A program made the translations under genes and the position numbers. Below, piece after piece: positions 9,482 through 18,358 of a stretch of 64,000 bases of DNA (within the stretch, counting starts at the first letter, position 1; every line of letters starts with the position of its first letter). The notes under the pieces were generated by a model. It did not search any database. It worked only from the letters and a program-made list of their open reading frames with translations, and was not told the DNA's origin. Origin of the DNA: Neobacillus sp. PS2-9 (GTDB lineage: Bacteria; Bacillota; Bacilli; Bacillales; Cytobacillaceae); contig NZ_CP133269.1 in NCBI RefSeq assembly GCF_030915525.1, forward strand, positions 2,205,001-2,269,000. Direction: 5' to 3'.

Positions 9482-12064
9482 TTGAGTAAATTACTTACCA
9501 TTTACCCTCAAGCAATTGAACATACAAAAATGAAGATTCAAGAAGATATGGATCGTTATTTAGAAGGGGAGGAATCATTGCCAACCTTTGAAGAATATTT
9601 AGCTGATCGCAGCCACTATATAGAACAAATTTGGGTCAATGTATGGTTAAATAAATCAACAAATGATGTACCGAAAAATGAAAAAAAGAGTTATTTAAGC
9701 GAAAAAGGTTATGAGGTCCAAGGGATTGACAGGAAGTTCTTAAATAAGTTATTTAGGGATGAAATGAGAACCTATCAGCCCTTTGATGCACTTAACTGGG
9801 TTAACAAAACATTTGCTGGGCAAGAAGAGGTGTGGGAAAAACGATATCATAATGCAAAGGAAAACTATATAAAGCAACAAGTGCAGAAACAGCTTGATGA
9901 GCAGAAACAAGTAATACGAATGGATATAGAAGAGGAAGCCAGCAACATTATTGAGAACAATTACGAATTATTTTACTTACATGTTCGATTCTTCGTTGCT
10001 ACCCAATTAAGGGCGGATCTCGAAAATAATACGAAGTTTCAATCGGTTGATACATTTGCACTCGAGGAAAAATTGGTTAATGAAGGTCCGTTTAATCCAG
10101 CTACATATACTACTGTTGCCACTTTCTTTGAAGAACTGACAGGTGATATTCATAAAACCCTTCATTTGGGACGAAGTTTCTACGAATACCAAACCTACTT
10201 CTTTGTGTATGAAAGTTTAATTTCTGATTATGTGTCAGAGCTTATACCACAAGAAGTGTTAAAACAGCTTCCACCTGATTTAAAAGCGAATTTTTTTGAT
10301 ATTTTTCATGAACCACTTTCTGCATCGTTCGTTAAAGGCAGTATTGCACAGCTTCTTTATGAAGTTGAGGGCTATTTTATCGAAGACATTCAAGAAGAAT
10401 ATCTTTCAGACTTAGTCAAACTAACTGAACTTCCTTTTGACCTTGCGGTACACAAGGAAGTTTTTGAAAAAGATTTGAAGGAAAGGGAAAAAAAGAAGCG
10501 AGAAGAGCAGGAAGAGGTAGAAAGGAAAAAGGAAGCAGAAGAGCGGATGATGAAGGATATATTTGGTACTGAATATGATCCTTCACTAAAGAGAAAAATC
10601 CGGTATGTCCTTCACATTGGTGAGACTAATACAGGAAAAACCCATCATGCATTAGAAAAAATGAAAGAGGCAGACAGTGGATTATATTTAGCACCACTAC
10701 GGTTATTAGCTTTAGAGGTATATGATAAGTTAAATATAGAAGGGACACCCTGTTCCTTAAAAACAGGAGAAGAAGAGAAAATCATTCCAAATGCTAGCCA
10801 TACTTCATGTACGGTAGAAATGTTTCATGAAAAGGAGTTTTATGAAGTAGTAGTTATTGATGAAGCGCAAATGATTACAGATAAGGACCGTGGCTTTTCA
10901 TGGTATAAAGCCATCACGAAAGCAAATGCACAGGAAGTCCATATTATAGGAAGCAGAAATTCTAAATTCATGATTCTCCAGTTATTAGGTGATTCGAATA
11001 TTGAAATTAATGAGTATTCCCGTGATACACCGTTAGAAGTGGAGAAGAAAGAATTTCATATTAAACATGTGAAAAAAGGCGACGCCCTTATTTGTTTTTC
11101 AAGAAGACGTGTCCTAGAAACAGCCTCAAGATTGCAAAATGATGGTCACTCGGTCAGTATGATTTACGGAAGCATGCCTCCTGAAACCCGGAAAAAACAA
11201 ATTGAACAGTTTAATAAAGGCAGGACGAAAGTCATTGTGGCGACAGACGCGATTGGTATGGGTTTAAATCTCCCGATACGCCGGATTGTCTTTTTAGAAA
11301 ATGAAAAGTTTGACGGAACAAGAAGGCGACTGCTTACTTCTCAAGAAGTAAAACAAATTGCTGGACGTGCAGGTCGTAAAGGAATCTATGATGTTGGAAA
11401 AGTGGCATTTACAGCCGATATTAAAAAAATGAGAAATTTGCTTTTACAAGAGGATGAACCTGTCCATACGTTTGCGATTGCCCCTACTAATTCAGTTTTC
11501 GAACGCTTTCAGCGCTATTATCATGACCTCGGAACATTTTTTGAATTATGGGGAAAATTTGAAAGTCCGAAAGGTACAAAAAAAGCTTCACTTTCAGAAG
11601 AAAAGACGCTATACCAATTGATTGCAGGAACAGAAATTGAAGCAAGGCTCTCCTTAATGGACTTATATGGATTTTTACATCTTCCTTTTTCCAAAAATGA
11701 GTCAGCATTAACAAGACAATGGGAGGAAACAATGTACAGCATCATTCAAGGAAGAGAACTCTCTGAACCCATTGTAAAGGAGCGAAGTCTAGAAGAACTG
11801 GAATTAAGCTACAAAGCCATTGGACTTCATCTCTTATTTTTATATCGTTTGGATGAAAGAACGGAAGCCATCTATTGGGAGCGACTCCGAGAAGAAGTGA
11901 GTGATCGAGTCCAGGATCGGTTAAAAACAGATATAAAAAAGTTTGTTAAGAAATGTAAAAATTGCGGTAAAAAACTCCCTTGGGACCATTCGTTTCCAAC
12001 CTGTGATGCCTGTCATAGGGCTAAATTTAGAAGGTACGATAATGGCGGGTTTGAACAATTTTAA
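9482..12064 (+). CDS. SUV3-like superfamily II RNA helicase with C-terminal zinc ribbon
   Basis: 860 residues; TTG start behind AGGAGGGG. Residues 1-370 form an acidic, helical N-terminal region with a charged coiled coil (about 325-360) and no motif I recognise. The helicase core has Walker A GETNTGKT (380-387), APLRLLALEVYDKL, DEAQ (460-463), SDAIGMGLNLPI-type motif V (here ATDAIGMGLNLPI) and QIAGRAGRKG (from 625). These match mitochondrial/bacterial SUV3 helicases, ATP-driven 3'-5' RNA or RNA-DNA unwinders that work with exoribonucleases. The C-terminus has CKNC/CDAC (Cys825, 828, 841, 844), likely zinc-binding. Single gene with its own terminator. Role in RNA turnover is inferred from the family. 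Confidence 0.85.
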   Translation: MSKLLTIYPQAIEHTKMKIQEDMDRYLEGEESLPTFEEYLADRSHYIEQIWVNVWLNKSTNDVPKNEKKSYLSEKGYEVQGIDRKFLNKLFRDEMRTYQPFDALNWVNKTFAGQEEVWEKRYHNAKENYIKQQVQKQLDEQKQVIRMDIEEEASNIIENNYELFYLHVRFFVATQLRADLENNTKFQSVDTFALEEKLVNEGPFNPATYTTVATFFEELTGDIHKTLHLGRSFYEYQTYFFVYESLISDYVSELIPQEVLKQLPPDLKANFFDIFHEPLSASFVKGSIAQLLYEVEGYFIEDIQEEYLSDLVKLTELPFDLAVHKEVFEKDLKEREKKKREEQEEVERKKEAEERMMKDIFGTEYDPSLKRKIRYVLHIGETNTGKTHHALEKMKEADSGLYLAPLRLLALEVYDKLNIEGTPCSLKTGEEEKIIPNASHTSCTVEMFHEKEFYEVVVIDEAQMITDKDRGFSWYKAITKANAQEVHIIGSRNSKFMILQLLGDSNIEINEYSRDTPLEVEKKEFHIKHVKKGDALICFSRRRVLETASRLQNDGHSVSMIYGSMPPETRKKQIEQFNKGRTKVIVATDAIGMGLNLPIRRIVFLENEKFDGTRRRLLTSQEVKQIAGRAGRKGIYDVGKVAFTADIKKMRNLLLQEDEPVHTFAIAPTNSVFERFQRYYHDLGTFFELWGKFESPKGTKKASLSEEKTLYQLIAGTEIEARLSLMDLYGFLHLPFSKNESALTRQWEETMYSIIQGRELSEPIVKERSLEELELSYKAIGLHLLFLYRLDERTEAIYWERLREEVSDRVQDRLKTDIKKFVKKCKNCGKKLPWDHSFPTCDACHRAKFRRYDNGGFEQF

Positions 12065-12080
12065 AAAACATGCATAAAAC

Positions 12081-12112
12081 AAATCCACCAAGCAAACGTT
12101 TGGTGGATTTTC
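12081..12112 (+). terminator. terminator after the helicase gene
   Basis: Stem AAATCCACCAA/TTTGGTGGATTT with a short loop, ending TTTTCT. Confidence 0.85.
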
Positions 12113-12155
12113 TATAAGCGCTATCATGAATGTGTGTTAGGAATTTTGGTATTAG

Positions 12156-12275
12156 AATCTGCCCCGATTGACCTACCATTATAGATTTGAGGAAGATGAA
12201 CTTGTCGAGCGACGAGTTCGTTTTTTGTCTGTAGGAGAGTATATTCACTTTTTAGGACCATATGATGGTAAATAA
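12156..12275 (+). pseudogene. degenerate small coding remnant
   Basis: From 12168 to the TAA at 12275 a frame reads as a believable protein end (YRFEEDELVERRVRFLS, then GEYIHFLGPYDGK). In another frame just before it, 12134-12180 reads VLGILVLESAPIDLPL. Together they look like one short gene of about 50 residues broken by a 1-2 nt change and a TAG at 12153. No ribosome site serves the remaining frame. I do not recognise the family; it could also be a chance reading. Confidence 0.35.
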
Positions 12276-12289
12276 AGGAGCGTGATGTT

Positions 12290-13552
12290 ATGGCTGTTCA
12301 TGTTGTAGCTGCTGGCGAAAACTTGTGGACCATTTCAACCTTATATGGTGTTTCTATACAAACGATAGTAGAGCTTAATGGACTGCCATCCGCTACTTCT
12401 ATCGTGCCTGGCCTTGCCCTTTATCTTCCGGATAACCTGCTGCCAATCCGTTCCTATCGAATAAAAGCGGGCGACCATATTTGGCAGCTTGCACAACAAT
12501 ATAGCTCAACTATAGAAAGTATTTTGGCTGCAAATTCAGGCTTGAATCCTAACCGTCTTACCATTGGCCAAGTGATTAATATCCCTTCACTTGTAAAATT
12601 AGAAATAGCTACTCTTGGTTTTCTGGTACCATCGTCTGAAACTGCCAATGTATTGACTCTTAATACTCTCGCTGGTCAATTAACGTATGTAGCAGTTGTT
12701 GCATATTCCTTTACGGAGGAAGGTTATGCTTTTAATCAAGTTGATGATGCTGGGATTGTTACACGAAGTAAAGAATTAGGCATTATCCCATTGTTGATGA
12801 TTAGGAATTATACTGGCAATAAGTTTAGTGCAGAGTTGGCGGGAAAGGTGTTAAAAGATCCTGCTTTTAGATCAAACTTGGTTAAAAGTATAGTCACTCT
12901 AACTTTCGAGAGGGGATTTGGTGGTGTCAGTATTGACTTTGAATTTATACCACCAGCCCAGCGAAATGTTTTTACTAGTTTCTTAACAGAGTTAAAGCTT
13001 GCCCTAGGAGATCTTATTTTGCAGGTGAATGTACATGCAAAGATAGCTGATATTCCGACTAACCGCATTATTGGTGCTTACGATTATGCGGCAATTGGAA
13101 AAGTAGCAGACATTATGGCTGTGATGACGATTGACTATGGATACCCAGGTGGACCGCCTGATCCAATTGCTCCAATTAATTGGATGGAACAGGTTATTCA
13201 ATATACCATTACTCAGGTTGAACATGGTAAACTTCAAATTGCGTTGCCGTTATATGGTTACGACAAAGTGGTTTCTACCCATGTTACCCGTGCACTATCT
13301 GTACTCGCAGCCCAGAATCAAGCTATTGCTAAGGGGGCGATGATTGAATTCGATAATATGGCTAAATCACCTTGGTTTCGCTACTATCAAGGTGCTGAGG
13401 AGCATATTGTTTGGTTTGAGGATATTCGTAGTTTTGTAGAAAAGTATCGGTTGATGGATCTGTACCAGTTAGTAGGGACTACATTTTGGCAAATAAGCTT
13501 GCCCGCACCACAAAATTGGGCATATTTGAGTAAAAATATTACAGTTTTGTAG
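12290..13552 (+). CDS. LysM-GH18 N-acetylglucosaminidase (YaaH/SleL-like)
   Basis: 420 residues. Two LysM peptidoglycan-binding modules at about 2-47 and 54-99, then a glycoside hydrolase 18 barrel. The catalytic DxE lies in GGVSIDFEF (Asp216, Glu218). No signal peptide, as in spore-located YaaH/SleL/YdhD proteins, which cleave cortex peptidoglycan fragments during germination. AAGGAG precedes the ATG. No operon partner. Exact role (cortex hydrolysis or another spore-surface function) is inferred from the domain order. Confidence 0.9.
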   Translation: MAVHVVAAGENLWTISTLYGVSIQTIVELNGLPSATSIVPGLALYLPDNLLPIRSYRIKAGDHIWQLAQQYSSTIESILAANSGLNPNRLTIGQVINIPSLVKLEIATLGFLVPSSETANVLTLNTLAGQLTYVAVVAYSFTEEGYAFNQVDDAGIVTRSKELGIIPLLMIRNYTGNKFSAELAGKVLKDPAFRSNLVKSIVTLTFERGFGGVSIDFEFIPPAQRNVFTSFLTELKLALGDLILQVNVHAKIADIPTNRIIGAYDYAAIGKVADIMAVMTIDYGYPGGPPDPIAPINWMEQVIQYTITQVEHGKLQIALPLYGYDKVVSTHVTRALSVLAAQNQAIAKGAMIEFDNMAKSPWFRYYQGAEEHIVWFEDIRSFVEKYRLMDLYQLVGTTFWQISLPAPQNWAYLSKNITVL

Positions 13553-13606
13553 GGGAGAGTGTAATAATACACTGTTTGCTGGCTTTGAGTATAAGGTGAT
13601 ATGAAG

Positions 13607-13718
13607 TTTGTGCTTTTTTGGGATGGTTTTGTGCCATAATCTCTTGGTTTTGTGCTTATTTTAGGGTGTTTTGTGCAAAAATCACTTTGTTTTGTGCCAT
13701 TTTTAAGGTGTTTTGTAT
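13607..13718 (+). repeat. 21-bp tandem repeat array (five to six units)
   Basis: The motif (T)TTTGTGC recurs at 13607, 13627, 13648, 13669 and 13690, with a decayed unit at 13711: period 21 almost exactly. Positions 9-21 of each unit vary but often end GGTG or TTGG. On the minus strand it can be read as seven-codon units with a TK pair, but no gene signals support coding. Lies between the GH18 and DacC genes. Confidence 0.8.
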
Positions 13719-13820
13719 TAATATACATTATTTGGAATTCGAACCACATTTTTATTGAATCCAACATACAAATGGTACTATTTGGACAAACTCAAGGAAA
13801 AAGGGAAGGCTGGATTACGC

Positions 13821-15287
13821 TTGAATCTAAAATTGAAAATTGTATTTTTCATCAACCTATTGCTTTGGGCAACAGTTCCTAACATACATGTAAATGCTAC
13901 GAGTCCCCCCGCAAACATCACTGTACAGCTCAACCAACTATTGATGAATGAGCCAGCTTTACAAGGAGCCATTGCAGGAATTAGTGTTCGGTCAGCTATG
14001 AGCGGGCAAGTCATCTATGATTATCAAGGCGATGTTCGGTTACGCCCTGCTTCTAATATGAAACTCTTAACGGCTTCAGCAGCTCTAAATGTTTTGGGTG
14101 AGAATTATTCCTTCTCAACTCAAGTATTCGCAGATGGTCCGATAAAAAGGAACATCCTTAATGGGGATCTATACATAAAAGGAAAAGGTGACCCAACCCT
14201 ATTAAAAACTGATTTTGATCGGATGGCCGAGAACATTAAAAAGCAAGGAATCAAAAGAATAAAAGGAAATCTGTTCGGTGATGATTCGTGGTATGATGAC
14301 GTCCGCTATTCATTAGACTTGCCTTGGAGTGACGAAACAGAGCATTATGGAGCACAAATATCTGCACTTACTACATCTCCAACCGTAGATTTTGACGCCG
14401 GGTCAGTCAAAATTGAAGTAAAACCAGGTCTTAAAGCAGGGGACAAGCCGACGGTGAAAATGACCCCGAAAACAAATTATGTAAAAATCATAAACCTTGC
14501 TGAAACGGTCGCTAAGGGTGGAATAAAAGAAATGACGATCGAACGGGAGCATGCTAAAAATACAATAATTATCGAAGGGACTATTCCTGTAAAAGCAAAA
14601 CCTGAAAAAGAATGGGTAGGGGTATGGGACCCAACTCTCTATGCAGTTACCCTTTTAAAACAATCATTAACCAATCAAGGGATTTCCGTAACTGGAAAAA
14701 TCAAAACGGGAACGGTGCCTGACTCCGCTAAAATATTAACCACTCATCAATCTATGCCACTGTCCAAACTGCTTGTGCCTTTTATGAAGTTAAGTAACAA
14801 TGGACATGCCGAAATTTTAGTGAAGGAAATGGGAAGGGTGGTTTATGGTGAAGGCAGCTGGGAAAAAGGATTACAAGTTTTAAATGTAGAGATGTCAAAA
14901 TTTGGGTTCAACCCTCAAACAATGGTTATACGAGACGGGTCGGGAGTTTCTCATGTCAACTTAATTCCAGCGAATCAGCTCTCACAGCTCTTATTTTTAG
15001 TTCAAAAAGAGAAATGGTTTCCTAGTTATTTAAATGCTTTACCAGTAGCAGGTGTCCGAGACAAAATGGTCGGAGGCTCTTTAAGATACCGAATGAAAGG
15101 TCCGAATACTCTTGGAAAAGTGAAAGCCAAAACAGGTACTCTTTCAACAGTAAGCTCGCTTTCTGGATATGTAACAACCAAAAACGGGCAAACGCTTATT
15201 TTTTCAATCCTGTTAAACAATTTGATAGAAGAAGTGAAGGGGAAGAAAATAGAGGATCAGATTGTGACCATTCTAGCAAATCAATAA
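13821..15287 (+). CDS. dacC: D-alanyl-D-alanine carboxypeptidase/endopeptidase, PBP4a (peptidase S13)
   Basis: 488 residues from the TTG at 13821 (an in-frame TTG at 13755 adds 22 residues that look non-native). Signal peptide [19 protein letters not shown] with likely cleavage after VNA. Penicillin-binding motifs in order: SNMK (Ser78, Lys81), SNN (Ser325) and KTGT (Lys437). The S13 family trims or cuts peptidoglycan stem peptides outside the membrane and is blocked by beta-lactams. Length matches B. subtilis DacC (491). GGGAAGG lies 11 nt before the chosen start. Single gene. Confidence 0.92.
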   Translation: MNLKLKIVFFINLLLWATVPNIHVNATSPPANITVQLNQLLMNEPALQGAIAGISVRSAMSGQVIYDYQGDVRLRPASNMKLLTASAALNVLGENYSFSTQVFADGPIKRNILNGDLYIKGKGDPTLLKTDFDRMAENIKKQGIKRIKGNLFGDDSWYDDVRYSLDLPWSDETEHYGAQISALTTSPTVDFDAGSVKIEVKPGLKAGDKPTVKMTPKTNYVKIINLAETVAKGGIKEMTIEREHAKNTIIIEGTIPVKAKPEKEWVGVWDPTLYAVTLLKQSLTNQGISVTGKIKTGTVPDSAKILTTHQSMPLSKLLVPFMKLSNNGHAEILVKEMGRVVYGEGSWEKGLQVLNVEMSKFGFNPQTMVIRDGSGVSHVNLIPANQLSQLLFLVQKEKWFPSYLNALPVAGVRDKMVGGSLRYRMKGPNTLGKVKAKTGTLSTVSSLSGYVTTKNGQTLIFSILLNNLIEEVKGKKIEDQIVTILANQ

Positions 15288-15403
15288 TTTTACGAATAAA
15301 ATTGGGAAACCGAATTTTCTTGAAAATAACAAGTATTGATTTTACTATAAAAATGGTGGATAAATAATATAAAAAAGCATTGAAATGGGAGAGCTCGTCT
15401 TAT

Positions 15404-16126
15404 ATGAATAAAAAACAGAGTCCGTTACTATCGGAGCGTTTTGAGGTAGCTTTTAATCAAGTACATGATGCACTTAGGGATATCGTACAGATTAAAGATG
15501 ATAGATTTGTGGTATTGGTCAAGGTTGGCGCTAAAAAATATCAAATGATTGACACCTATAAAAAGGACTTAGAACAGTATGCTAGACTTCGTAATGCCAT
15601 TGTTCATGAAAAAATGGAGATTGGCTTTTATATTGCTGAGCCAAATGCCAAGGTGGTATCTCATATTGAAAAAATCGCCAACGTGTTTAGCCGGCCTAAT
15701 TACGCACTATCTATTGCAACGAAAAATGTGGTTTTCTTTGATTTTCAGGATAGGATATTAAAAGTAACTACAGCTATTAAAGAGTACGGCTATTCAAAAT
15801 TTCCAATTTATAAAAATAAAACATGTAACGGTCTTCTGACAGCAGGGTCAATTGTAAAATAGATGGCACAAAATATGGAAAACAGTATGGTGAACTTATC
15901 TGACATCCATGTATCCGACATTATGATGTACGAAAAGGAACACCCAATCGAAATCGTAGCTAAAGATATTAACATTTTTGAGGTAGAAAATATATTTGAA
16001 CAGGCACATAAAAAGAAGCGAAAGCTAGAGGGTGTAATAATCACTGAGAACGGAAAAGCAGATGAGGCACCGCTTGGAATCATTACAGCATGGGATCTTA
16101 TTGAAATCGATTATACAGTTGATTGA
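15404..16126 (+). pseudogene. HEPN-like/CBS domain protein interrupted by an amber codon
   Basis: One frame from 15404 to 16126 is broken only by TAG at 15860-15862. The first part (152 codons) starts behind GGGAGAGC with MNKKQSPLL, contains RNAIVH, a fit to the RX4-6H motif of HEPN domains, then runs into a first CBS domain ending AGSIVK. After the TAG the frame continues without shift (MAQNMENSMVNL...), giving the second CBS domain (PLGIITAWDLIEID). A single TGG to TAG change would explain it (IVK-W-MAQ). The downstream part could restart at the ATG touching the stop, but no ribosome site is seen. Terminator at 16132. Confidence 0.75.
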
Positions 16127-16131
16127 GGAAA

Positions 16132-16163
16132 AGGAGCATACCACAGTAGTATGCTCCTCCTTT
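16132..16163 (+). terminator. terminator after the CBS gene
   Basis: Stem AGGAGCATAC/GTATGCTCCT followed by CCTTTATA; the U-tract is weak. Confidence 0.65.
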
Positions 16164-16170
16164 ATAATTA

Positions 16171-16352
16171 GGCTGTGTTAAAGAACAGTGTTAATTTTTA
16201 CACCCTGTTGATTGGAGCGGAAGGCACGAAGACTCCTGTGGGAGTATGGTTCAGGGGAGACCCCGCAGGCGCTAGTGCCGAGGAGGCTCGCCGAAACACC
16301 CACGAACCGCTCGTGCCTGGAGCGGAAATCAACAGGCAAGTTTAACAAAGCC
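16171..16352 (+). repeat. 182-bp inverted-end repeat, copy B
   Basis: Ends GGCTGTGTTAAA / TTTAACAAAGCC. The core shows CCTGTTGATT paired with AATCAACAGG, GGCACGA with TCGTGCC, and hairpins ACTCC/GGAGT, GGGG-AGA-CCCC, GGCGC/GTGCC and CGAG/CTCG. It fills the gap between two converging genes. Confidence 0.9.
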
Positions 16353-16357
16353 TATAA

Positions 16358-17092
16358 TTAAAAATCAAACTCGCTTAACTGGTCCATATGGCTTGCGATC
16401 ATCGCAATAATGGTACTTGCTTCTTCCTTACTAAAAATAAAATGAGATTCATCTTTAATTAACTCTTCATCCGTTGTCCAAATCCGGTTAATTCGTTTGA
16501 GGACACCATCTCCGGTTTCTTGTACTACCCCAAATTGATAGGTAACTTCGACTTCATCCTCATGCTTAAAGGCAGTTACCTCTGGTGTTGACCATTCCAC
16601 ATCGATTTCTTCAAAAATATCGTCTTCATTCAGTTGTTCTGCTTCGTAGTATTCATCGGTGTTATCTTCATCAATAGTTTGATATATAACTTCGCTGCTA
16701 TCATCCTCATCATCACATTCTTCAGAAGTATTGAGGTATACTCCATCATCTGTATAGTGATCATCGTCGTTCATATAATCATGCAGGCTCTCATGAACCT
16801 CTTGAATGATTTCCTCAATGTCAGAAAGGATGATCTTCGCTGTATGCCCACTGTCAACGTCGAAAGTATCAATATAAAATTCCTCGTTTTGCGGGTCAAA
16901 GAACAAGGTGCAGAAATAATCACGATCGAGTTCTTCGGTATCAACATCTGCCGTATCGACGAAAAATTCGATTCTTGGATGTTTGGCAGCTCTTTCAACT
17001 GTCATTTGGCCAACTTGATCATATTCTTCACAAATAGACTCAAGATGATCCTGTAATTCCCCACATACTCTGTCAAACCATTCTAATGACAT
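16358..17092 (-). CDS. acidic protein of unknown function
   Basis: 244 residues from the ATG at 17092 (MSLEWFDRV), which has AAAGGATGGG at proper distance; an ATG 12 nt earlier overlaps that site. Three parts: an ordered N-terminal region (to about 110) with FFVDTADVDTEELDR, a central stretch very rich in Asp and Glu (about 110-160), and an ordered C-terminal part ending MASHMDQLSEFDF-like. No signal peptide, membrane segment or cysteine motif. I do not recognise it. It converges on the CBS gene, with repeat copy B between. Confidence 0.75.
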   Translation of the reverse strand: MSLEWFDRVCGELQDHLESICEEYDQVGQMTVERAAKHPRIEFFVDTADVDTEELDRDYFCTLFFDPQNEEFYIDTFDVDSGHTAKIILSDIEEIIQEVHESLHDYMNDDDHYTDDGVYLNTSEECDDEDDSSEVIYQTIDEDNTDEYYEAEQLNEDDIFEEIDVEWSTPEVTAFKHEDEVEVTYQFGVVQETGDGVLKRINRIWTTDEELIKDESHFIFSKEEASTIIAMIASHMDQLSEFDF

Positions 17093-17275
17093 CAAACATC
17101 CCATCCTTTCAATCTATATCGAGGTTATTATTGCCAAATAAATTACTAAATAAACAAAAATGTTGGTTGGGAAAATATTTTAAATATTTAGAAATTTACT
17201 GGTATGTTTTTTGTGGTCTTGTATATATTCATGATAGAAACAAAAGTCAACCAAAAAGTAAAAGGGGGCATACAA

Positions 17276-18358
17276 ATGAAAATCAAACATCTCTGGAAGA
17301 GTATTCTCGTCACAGTTTTGTCTATATCCATTTTGTCAGCTTGTTCATCAGGGAAAAAAGAGGAAGTGAAAACAGACCTTCCTTTAGATGAGATTATTCA
17401 GAAGGCGAAAAAAGAAGGGAAAATTAATTCACTCGCTATGCCAGACACATGGGCAAATTGGAAAGAAACTTGGGAAGAACTTACAAGTGAATACGGAATT
17501 AAACATAAAGATACAGATATGTCCAGTGCGGAAGAGTTGGCAAAGTTTGAAGCAGATAAAGAAAATGCGAGTGGGGATATAGGGGATGTTGGAATTGCTT
17601 TTGGACCAATCGCTGTAGAAAAAGATTTAACAATTCCCTATAAAACTTCTTATTGGAATGATATCCCCGATTGGGCAAAAGACGATAAGGGGCACTGGAT
17701 TGTTGGCTACACTGGAACCATTGCTTTTCTAACTGATAAAAACAAAGTGAAAAATCCCCCAACTTCTTGGGAGGACCTTAAAAATGGAGATTATAAAGTG
17801 AGTATTGGGGACGCATTGGTGGCAAGTCAAGCACAGTTTGCTATTCTTGCAGCCGCTTATGCATACGGTGGAGATGAAAAGAATCTGCAGCCTGGTATTG
17901 ATTTCTATGCTGAATTAGCAAAGCAAGGCCGTTTATCTGGGGATCCAAGTGTGGCAAATATTGAAAAAGGTGAGATTGAAGTTGCTATTCTTTGGGACTT
18001 TAATGCGTTAGGTTATAGTAGTCAAATTGATAAGAATCGATTTGAAATTACCATTCCAAAAGAAGCATCTGTTACATCAGGGTACGCAACTGTCATTAAC
18101 AAATACGCCAAACATCCATACGCCGCCATGTTAACACGTGAATATATTTTATCTGATGCAGGGCAGGAAAATCTTGCAAAAGGGTTCGCAAGACCAATCC
18201 GTGAAAACGCAAAACTGTCCGATGATGTAAAGGCACTACTTTTACCAGATGAACTTTATAAGAATGCGCGTCCTGTCGGAGATCAAAAGGCATGGGCGGA
18301 GACAACAAAGACCATCCCACAATTGTGGCAGGAAAAGGTACTCATCCATGTCAAATAA
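17276..18358 (+). CDS. ABC transporter substrate-binding lipoprotein
   Basis: 360 residues from the ATG at 17276, which follows AAAGGGGG. Lipoprotein signal ending in lipobox ILSACSS. The rest matches family 1 solute-binding proteins of the iron/spermidine/2-aminoethylphosphonate type, anchored outside the membrane to catch a substrate. First gene of a seven-gene unit (17276-23617) in which nearly every stop overlaps the next start. Its substrate is not known; the phosphohydrolase genes behind it suggest a phosphorylated or phosphonate compound (inference). Confidence 0.88.
   Translation: MKIKHLWKSILVTVLSISILSACSSGKKEEVKTDLPLDEIIQKAKKEGKINSLAMPDTWANWKETWEELTSEYGIKHKDTDMSSAEELAKFEADKENASGDIGDVGIAFGPIAVEKDLTIPYKTSYWNDIPDWAKDDKGHWIVGYTGTIAFLTDKNKVKNPPTSWEDLKNGDYKVSIGDALVASQAQFAILAAAYAYGGDEKNLQPGIDFYAELAKQGRLSGDPSVANIEKGEIEVAILWDFNALGYSSQIDKNRFEITIPKEASVTSGYATVINKYAKHPYAAMLTREYILSDAGQENLAKGFARPIRENAKLSDDVKALLLPDELYKNARPVGDQKAWAETTKTIPQLWQEKVLIHVK

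Noticed and set aside
13607..13718. 21-bp repeats considered as a CRISPR array
   Set aside because: Units are directly adjacent with only an 8-bp constant head, no 25-40 bp repeat with unique spacers, and no cas genes in the window.
13387..13767. 126-codon minus-strand frame over the 21-bp repeats
   Set aside because: It is produced by the 21-bp periodicity (multiple of three) and overlaps the GH18 gene end; no ribosome site.
16634..17056. 140-codon plus-strand frame opposite the acidic protein gene
   Set aside because: Ile/Phe-rich mirror of the Asp/Glu-rich minus-strand gene with no ribosome site; a shadow.
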